Origin: Bdellovibrionales bacterium
GTDB lineage: Bacteria > Bdellovibrionota > Bdellovibrionia > Bdellovibrionales > UBA1609
Reading direction: 5' to 3'
DNA length: 17,142 nucleotides
NCBI GenBank assembly: GCA_020435185.1
Contig: JAGRAA010000077.1
Span: forward strand, 1 to 17,142
Shown piece by piece: positions 13,109 to 17,142 of this stretch. The position numbers were made by a program, and so were the translations under genes. A model generated the notes under the pieces. That model was not told the DNA's origin and did not search any database. It saw only the letters and a list, made by a program, of their open reading frames with translations. Positions within the stretch are counted from its first letter, which is position 1, and every line of letters begins with the position of its first letter.

Positions 13109-16100
13109 ATGATGTCGTACGTTTATGATAGAAAATCTTTTCGGTACTCGGGATTGATTAAAGCTTTTATGGGCTTTCTCAGCTTCTTCTTTTTGGGATG
13201 TTCAGACATTGTTATCGAGTTTCCTAATCTCTTTAAAAAACAAAAGCTTAATTTTTATCAAACTTGCAATTTAGATGTTCAAGAAAAATCAGTTTATTTG
13301 TGTGATGTAGATGTATCAGGTGAATCTGGAGCTCCCGCCTCTTCTTTTATTCCTCAAAAGTCAAATTCAAGTGGGTGTCCATGGGTAAACATAGGATATG
13401 AAAACGGAAAGATGACTTTAACCGGAACTCCAAAAAACGATGATGTAGGAAGTTGTCGCTTATTGGTGGATCACGACGAGTCTAATAGTTTTACTTTTGA
13501 TCCATTAGTGTTGGATATCCAAATAGAGAACACTGCACCTGAGCTCAGTCAAGGTCTTGTCCAAATCTATGAAAATTCGGGATCTATAACGGCCGTGAAT
13601 TTGGAATCTTCTGATGAGGGAACCATTGGGTATTATGCTTTAGGGGTTCCCGTGGGGGTGGATTGTAGCTCGTTAGTGTCCAATCTTTCTGTGGATGGCT
13701 CATCGGGCGATATAACTTTAGATACCCTTCCTGATCTTTTTGGAAGTTGCTTTATAAACGTGGTATTTACGGATGGGCATGGTCAACAAATCAATAAAGA
13801 GTTTGAATTGAGTGTGTTGCCGGTAAACTCTATACCAAATGTGGATGTTTTTACCTGCGATGCAAGTGCCACAGAAGGAAGTCTATTCACCTGTTCGGTC
13901 TTTGTGTCCGATCCTGATCTCGGTGATACTCCTTCAGTACAACTTTCTTTAAGCAATGAGTGTTCGTGGGTTTCAACAGTCAGTGGATCCTATCCCAATT
14001 ATACTGTGACAGGAACTCCTCAGCCAGGAGATGCTGGTAGTTGTGACTTAAAGATTCAGGCCAATGATGGGATAGGCGGGGTTTCCGCTGACTCTATAAA
14101 GACAATCAGTATCAATGCCGTAGCTCCTTCCTTCACTAATGTTTCGTATAGTACAGATATCATTAAAAATGCTTTGTCGAATTTAATATTTGATGTCTCT
14201 TCAGATAAAGAAGGCTTTGGCGTGACATATAGTTTAGTGACCTCGTCAATGGCAACAGACTGCCAGTCTGTTCAAACCTCATCAGGTATACAAGGCACAA
14301 ATGGAAAGTTGTACTTTCAGCCAATGTTAGGGTTTGTGGGAACATGTTACTTCAGAATAAAAGTAGAAGACAGCTTTACTCTTTCAGCCGAAAAAGAATA
14401 TCAGGTGAATGTATTAACAAATTCAGCTCCAACAATTAGTCAGGCTTGTTCTGTGAATCAAAATGAAGGGGATTATTACTCTTGTGATATTACAGTAGGG
14501 GATCCCGACACAGGAGTGTTAGGGGCCGTTACCACATTGCAAATATCTAGCACGAATTGTGGATTTTTAAATCTGTCTGGAAGTTTTCCGAACTATCAAC
14601 TAAAGGGTGGCATCACTAATTTAGATGTGGGGTCTTGTGTGGTCAATTTAGCAGCTACGGATCAGGAGCCTCTGACCAAAGCCAGTAGTTTTTCTATTGC
14701 CATTAATAACTTAGTGCCTTCATTAGTCGCTTCCAATGTGAGCATTACAGAAAATGATCCTGCACAAATTATTAAAGATCTCAGCGCGTCCGATGAGGGA
14801 GATGCTGGATCGTCCTACTCCTTGTTAACCAGTGTGGCCACTCCCTCTTGTTCCTCTTACGCCCTCAGCTTATCTATTGACTCCCTCACGGGTGCCATTA
14901 CTTTTCAACCTAAATCAGGAATCACAGGGGTATGTTATATACGATCTCAATTCGATGATGGCTTGGGAGGGCAAGTTCAGGCAGAGTTTGCGGTTAATAT
15001 TCAGCCGCTGAATAGTTTAGTGGTAGAGTCGGTCTACCCGTTAAATGCACAGTGGAATGATTATATAAAAAACGACGAGCTCTCAAAAACAATATACTCC
15101 CAAAGTGATGATGCCTGTTTGCCTTCGGATACGGGAAAGGGCCCTGACATTTGTATCCATGCCGGGCAAATGAGAAAGGTCGTTACGGGGTTTAACAGTT
15201 GCTCTAATTATACGGCTCAGGACTCAGAAGGTGTTTTTAGGTGGATCTGTAATGATAATTCTGGATATGCTGTTTTTTACTCTGTTGGATTTTTGGAAAC
15301 CAAAGGACTGGCAGATCTTATTAGGCCAGGAGGGTGGAAATCTATAAAGGTTGATTTTTACTTATCCAATTCTTTGGTGAATTCGACGAATTTATCTCAG
15401 TGGTGGACAAATCCAATTATTCCTCTTCCTCCTAATGATGCTCCTTTAGATACCCCAGGTGCCATTTATACTATCGCCACATCCAGAGAAGACCAGGGTC
15501 ATCAAATACTAGCCGATCGAGTGGCGGTAACGACTTTAGGGGGAGCGATAGTGACCTTTAACAATGGAACAAATAATTTGTACTCTAGTGGTAAAAATTT
15601 TCTATGGTTTGAAGGTAACTTTGTGGGAGGATCTTCTAATGCACTTCGGTTGGAGTATTCGAAGTTTAGTCGTATAAGAAATGTATTCGTATCCAATAAC
15701 ACTACCGATGGTATATCTTTGTATCACGTAAATAATAGTAGAATTGAAAATATTAAGGGCTCCAATTTACATTGGGACGTTGTCTACCTTCAATACTCAT
15801 CGAACAATTACCTCACTAATATATTTGGATCAAATACAGATCACACTCCTGTGCACATCAGAGACTCTAGTGAGAACAACATTGTCACCAACGTTTACGG
15901 ACTAAATACAGTCTCTTCTATTTCTATAACAGCATCCCATTACAACACAATAAGGCAAGTGTCTGGAGTGAATTTAAGAGGAGGAGGTATTTATGAAAGA
16001 TCCTCATCAAAAAGTAATTTGATTAATAATGCTGCCTTTTTAAATTCAAAACACGGTATTGATGCAGAGGGGTCTTTAAATACGCGCTATTATAAAATTG

Positions 16101-16882
16101 TCGCCAGTCAATACACTTCTGCGGGGGTTTACCTTTACAATGCTAGTAATGCGGAATTTCACGATTGGATGGCCTTCAGCAGCACAATGGGTGTGAAATG
16201 TAATATTGTCGGAGGCACTGACCCTGGTTTGCAAAACGGATCATGCACCTCTGATGGTTTGGATATGTCTAATAACTATGCTGGGATAAATACCGGATCA
16301 ACGGCTCGGTTACTTACGAATATAGATTTATCTCAGTCCCTCCAAGGACCGGTTATGACCGATGATGTAGTTAATGCTTCTGACAGCAACGGCCAGGCAC
16401 TGGCGAATGCAATTTCTGATTGGATGAATTTTGAAAACTGGTATAGGGCCTGGGGCCGCGATGGTTCAGGCTATCCGAATGCGAGTTTGTATGATTGGTG
16501 TCAGGATAGCGAATCTTGTAGGATTTGGGATTTAAGTGTGAAAATTACGGACTCGGTGATGCTTGATAAAGGAGGTGATGGCTATGTCACCAACGACGTA
16601 TTTACTCCGGGCAGTCCATGTCCGACACAGATCAGTGGTAATGAAGTGATCACTGATTCAAACTCTAATCCAAATACTTTTTTAAAAATGGCTCAGGAGA
16701 TATTTGAGGATGGTGTGGGTGACGATGACGGTCTATGTGAAAGCAATGAGCAGTGCGTGTTTTCTCCTAATATTGGAGCCTATCAAGGGCACGGAGACCC
16801 ATTAAGTGGCTCTACTTGTGTTTTTCAAGGGGGAGTGATTTCTGGAGTAAAAATGTATAGTTATCCGAATCAAGGGTTTTAA
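13109..16882 (+). CDS. Giant modular surface lipoprotein: Ig-like repeats plus parallel beta-helix
   Basis: This 1257-aa protein begins with a signal segment and FFFLGC, so Cys-31 is a likely lipid anchor. Residues 51-633 are six Ig/cadherin-like domains in the order A-B-A-B-A-B (PIG/He_PIG-like). Residues about 634-830 form a linking domain with CIHAGQMRKVV and GVFRWIC that I cannot name. Residues about 830-1030 are a right-handed parallel beta-helix of roughly 23-residue coils with Asn ladders (NNYLTNIFGSN, NNIVTNVYGLN), as in NosD-type repeats. The C-terminal part (about 1170-1257) is Cys- and Asp-rich (DDDGLCESNEQC, IGAYQGHGDP) and may bind calcium. The beta-helix could be an adhesin shaft or a carbohydrate-active site; no catalytic residues can be assigned. 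ATG at 13109 and 13112 are both possible, with a weak ribosome site. Another lipoprotein gene follows. Confidence 0.85.
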   Translation: MMSYVYDRKSFRYSGLIKAFMGFLSFFFLGCSDIVIEFPNLFKKQKLNFYQTCNLDVQEKSVYLCDVDVSGESGAPASSFIPQKSNSSGCPWVNIGYENGKMTLTGTPKNDDVGSCRLLVDHDESNSFTFDPLVLDIQIENTAPELSQGLVQIYENSGSITAVNLESSDEGTIGYYALGVPVGVDCSSLVSNLSVDGSSGDITLDTLPDLFGSCFINVVFTDGHGQQINKEFELSVLPVNSIPNVDVFTCDASATEGSLFTCSVFVSDPDLGDTPSVQLSLSNECSWVSTVSGSYPNYTVTGTPQPGDAGSCDLKIQANDGIGGVSADSIKTISINAVAPSFTNVSYSTDIIKNALSNLIFDVSSDKEGFGVTYSLVTSSMATDCQSVQTSSGIQGTNGKLYFQPMLGFVGTCYFRIKVEDSFTLSAEKEYQVNVLTNSAPTISQACSVNQNEGDYYSCDITVGDPDTGVLGAVTTLQISSTNCGFLNLSGSFPNYQLKGGITNLDVGSCVVNLAATDQEPLTKASSFSIAINNLVPSLVASNVSITENDPAQIIKDLSASDEGDAGSSYSLLTSVATPSCSSYALSLSIDSLTGAITFQPKSGITGVCYIRSQFDDGLGGQVQAEFAVNIQPLNSLVVESVYPLNAQWNDYIKNDELSKTIYSQSDDACLPSDTGKGPDICIHAGQMRKVVTGFNSCSNYTAQDSEGVFRWICNDNSGYAVFYSVGFLETKGLADLIRPGGWKSIKVDFYLSNSLVNSTNLSQWWTNPIIPLPPNDAPLDTPGAIYTIATSREDQGHQILADRVAVTTLGGAIVTFNNGTNNLYSSGKNFLWFEGNFVGGSSNALRLEYSKFSRIRNVFVSNNTTDGISLYHVNNSRIENIKGSNLHWDVVYLQYSSNNYLTNIFGSNTDHTPVHIRDSSENNIVTNVYGLNTVSSISITASHYNTIRQVSGVNLRGGGIYERSSSKSNLINNAAFLNSKHGIDAEGSLNTRYYKIVASQYTSAGVYLYNASNAEFHDWMAFSSTMGVKCNIVGGTDPGLQNGSCTSDGLDMSNNYAGINTGSTARLLTNIDLSQSLQGPVMTDDVVNASDSNGQALANAISDWMNFENWYRAWGRDGSGYPNASLYDWCQDSESCRIWDLSVKITDSVMLDKGGDGYVTNDVFTPGSPCPTQISGNEVITDSNSNPNTFLKMAQEIFEDGVGDDDGLCESNEQCVFSPNIGAYQGHGDPLSGSTCVFQGGVISGVKMYSYPNQGF
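13259..15007 (+). repeat. Three tandem copies of a two-domain (A-B) Ig-like unit
   Basis: At protein level the units are residues 51-241, 242-439 and 440-633, each about 191-198 residues. The A halves start at 13259, 13832 and 14426 and share four cysteines, a P/G-N-Y-x-x-x-G stretch and an ending of the form VGSC/AGSC. The B halves start at 13535, 14123 and 14714 and share an AP/VP start, a SS/AS-D-E/K-G motif, two cysteines and an ending such as GSCF, GTCY or GVCY. DNA identity between copies is low, so the duplication is old. Confidence 0.75.
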
Positions 16883-16978
16883 ATAAGGCTTTAAAAGTCT
16901 TAAAATGAAACATTATTCTCAGCTCAGAATGGCTTTTTAAGCTTTATTTTTTCTTGATTTCTGCCGATGAGTTTTTAG

Positions 16979-17142
16979 ATGATGATGTACGTATTTTCTT
17001 TTCTTTTTATTATTTTCACTCTGCCGATTTTCACGGCCTGCCAGTTGAATACGGGGATTAGTTTAATCTCTTCAGAAGATAATTCCTCTATTACCAATCA
17101 ATCCCCAGACGCTGTGTCTAGGGCGTGTACTCATTTGGTTGA
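16979..17142 (+). CDS. N-terminus of another lipoprotein (partial)
   Basis: Starting at one of three consecutive ATG codons (16979, 16982, 16985), the frame is open to the window end for 54 codons. It encodes a hydrophobic stretch rich in Phe, Ile and Leu followed by FTAC, a good lipobox with the Cys at residue 21 counted from the first ATG. A Ser/Asn/Asp-rich linker comes next. Only a weak ribosome site is seen. It lies 96 nt behind the giant lipoprotein gene in the same direction and may be in the same operon or a related surface protein. The functional domain lies beyond the window, so no role can be given. Confidence 0.65.
   Translation, partial: MMMYVFSFLFIIFTLPIFTACQLNTGISLISSEDNSSITNQSPDAVSRACTHLV

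Noticed and set aside
1..17142. CRISPR array, tRNA, rRNA, insertion sequence or prophage
   Set aside because: No regularly spaced repeats, cloverleaf-like segments, rRNA-like stretches, transposase or phage genes were seen on either strand.

Overview
The window is AT-rich bacterial DNA without rRNA, tRNA, CRISPR or mobile elements. It carries fourteen complete genes and two cut by the window edges. Many short exported proteins, several lipoproteins (one with an FFQNC lipobox), frequent TTG start codons and large modular surface lipoproteins together suggest a Bdellovibrionota/Oligoflexia-type organism (Bdellovibrio- or Bacteriovorax-like). This placement is inferred from style, not from a marker gene.

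Left part (1-2345): the end of an unidentified + strand gene converges on a leftward block of four genes. These are a ParA/Soj-type ATPase, an unidentified 145-residue protein overlapping it by 4 nt, and two small exported proteins that overlap each other by 4 nt (one Cys-rich). No ParB is present. To the right, an Old Yellow Enzyme-type flavin reductase and a class V PLP enzyme form a tight rightward pair (2345-4559).

Middle part (4576-8796): two divergently transcribed exported proteins share a 231-bp control region. One is a leftward 695-residue Asp-box beta-propeller lipoprotein, the other a rightward subtilisin-like lipoprotein with an inhibitor-like propeptide and two C-terminal PPC-like domains. 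The protease gene holds a strong terminator-like hairpin exactly at the join between its catalytic part and its C-terminal domains.

Right part (8838-17142): behind a good promoter comes a two-domain protein (degenerate alpha/beta-hydrolase plus SAM methyltransferase). It is followed by a small mono-haem c-type cytochrome-like lipoprotein, an exported protein with an acidic tail, a leftward free-standing SAM methyltransferase and an apparently decaying GNAT acetyltransferase. Last is a 1257-residue surface lipoprotein made of three copies of a two-domain Ig-like unit, a connecting domain, a parallel beta-helix and a Cys-rich acidic C-terminal domain. Another lipoprotein begins right behind it and runs off the window.

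The overall theme is export. Five of the sixteen genes encode probable lipoproteins and three more encode proteins with cleavable signal peptides, which fits envelope remodelling, adhesion or extracellular degradation. I see no complete defence, secretion or biosynthetic system. The items most worth checking are the ParA-led cluster, the hydrolase/methyltransferase fusion, the giant lipoprotein with its A-B repeat pattern, and the RNA hairpins placed at transcript starts or at a domain boundary.
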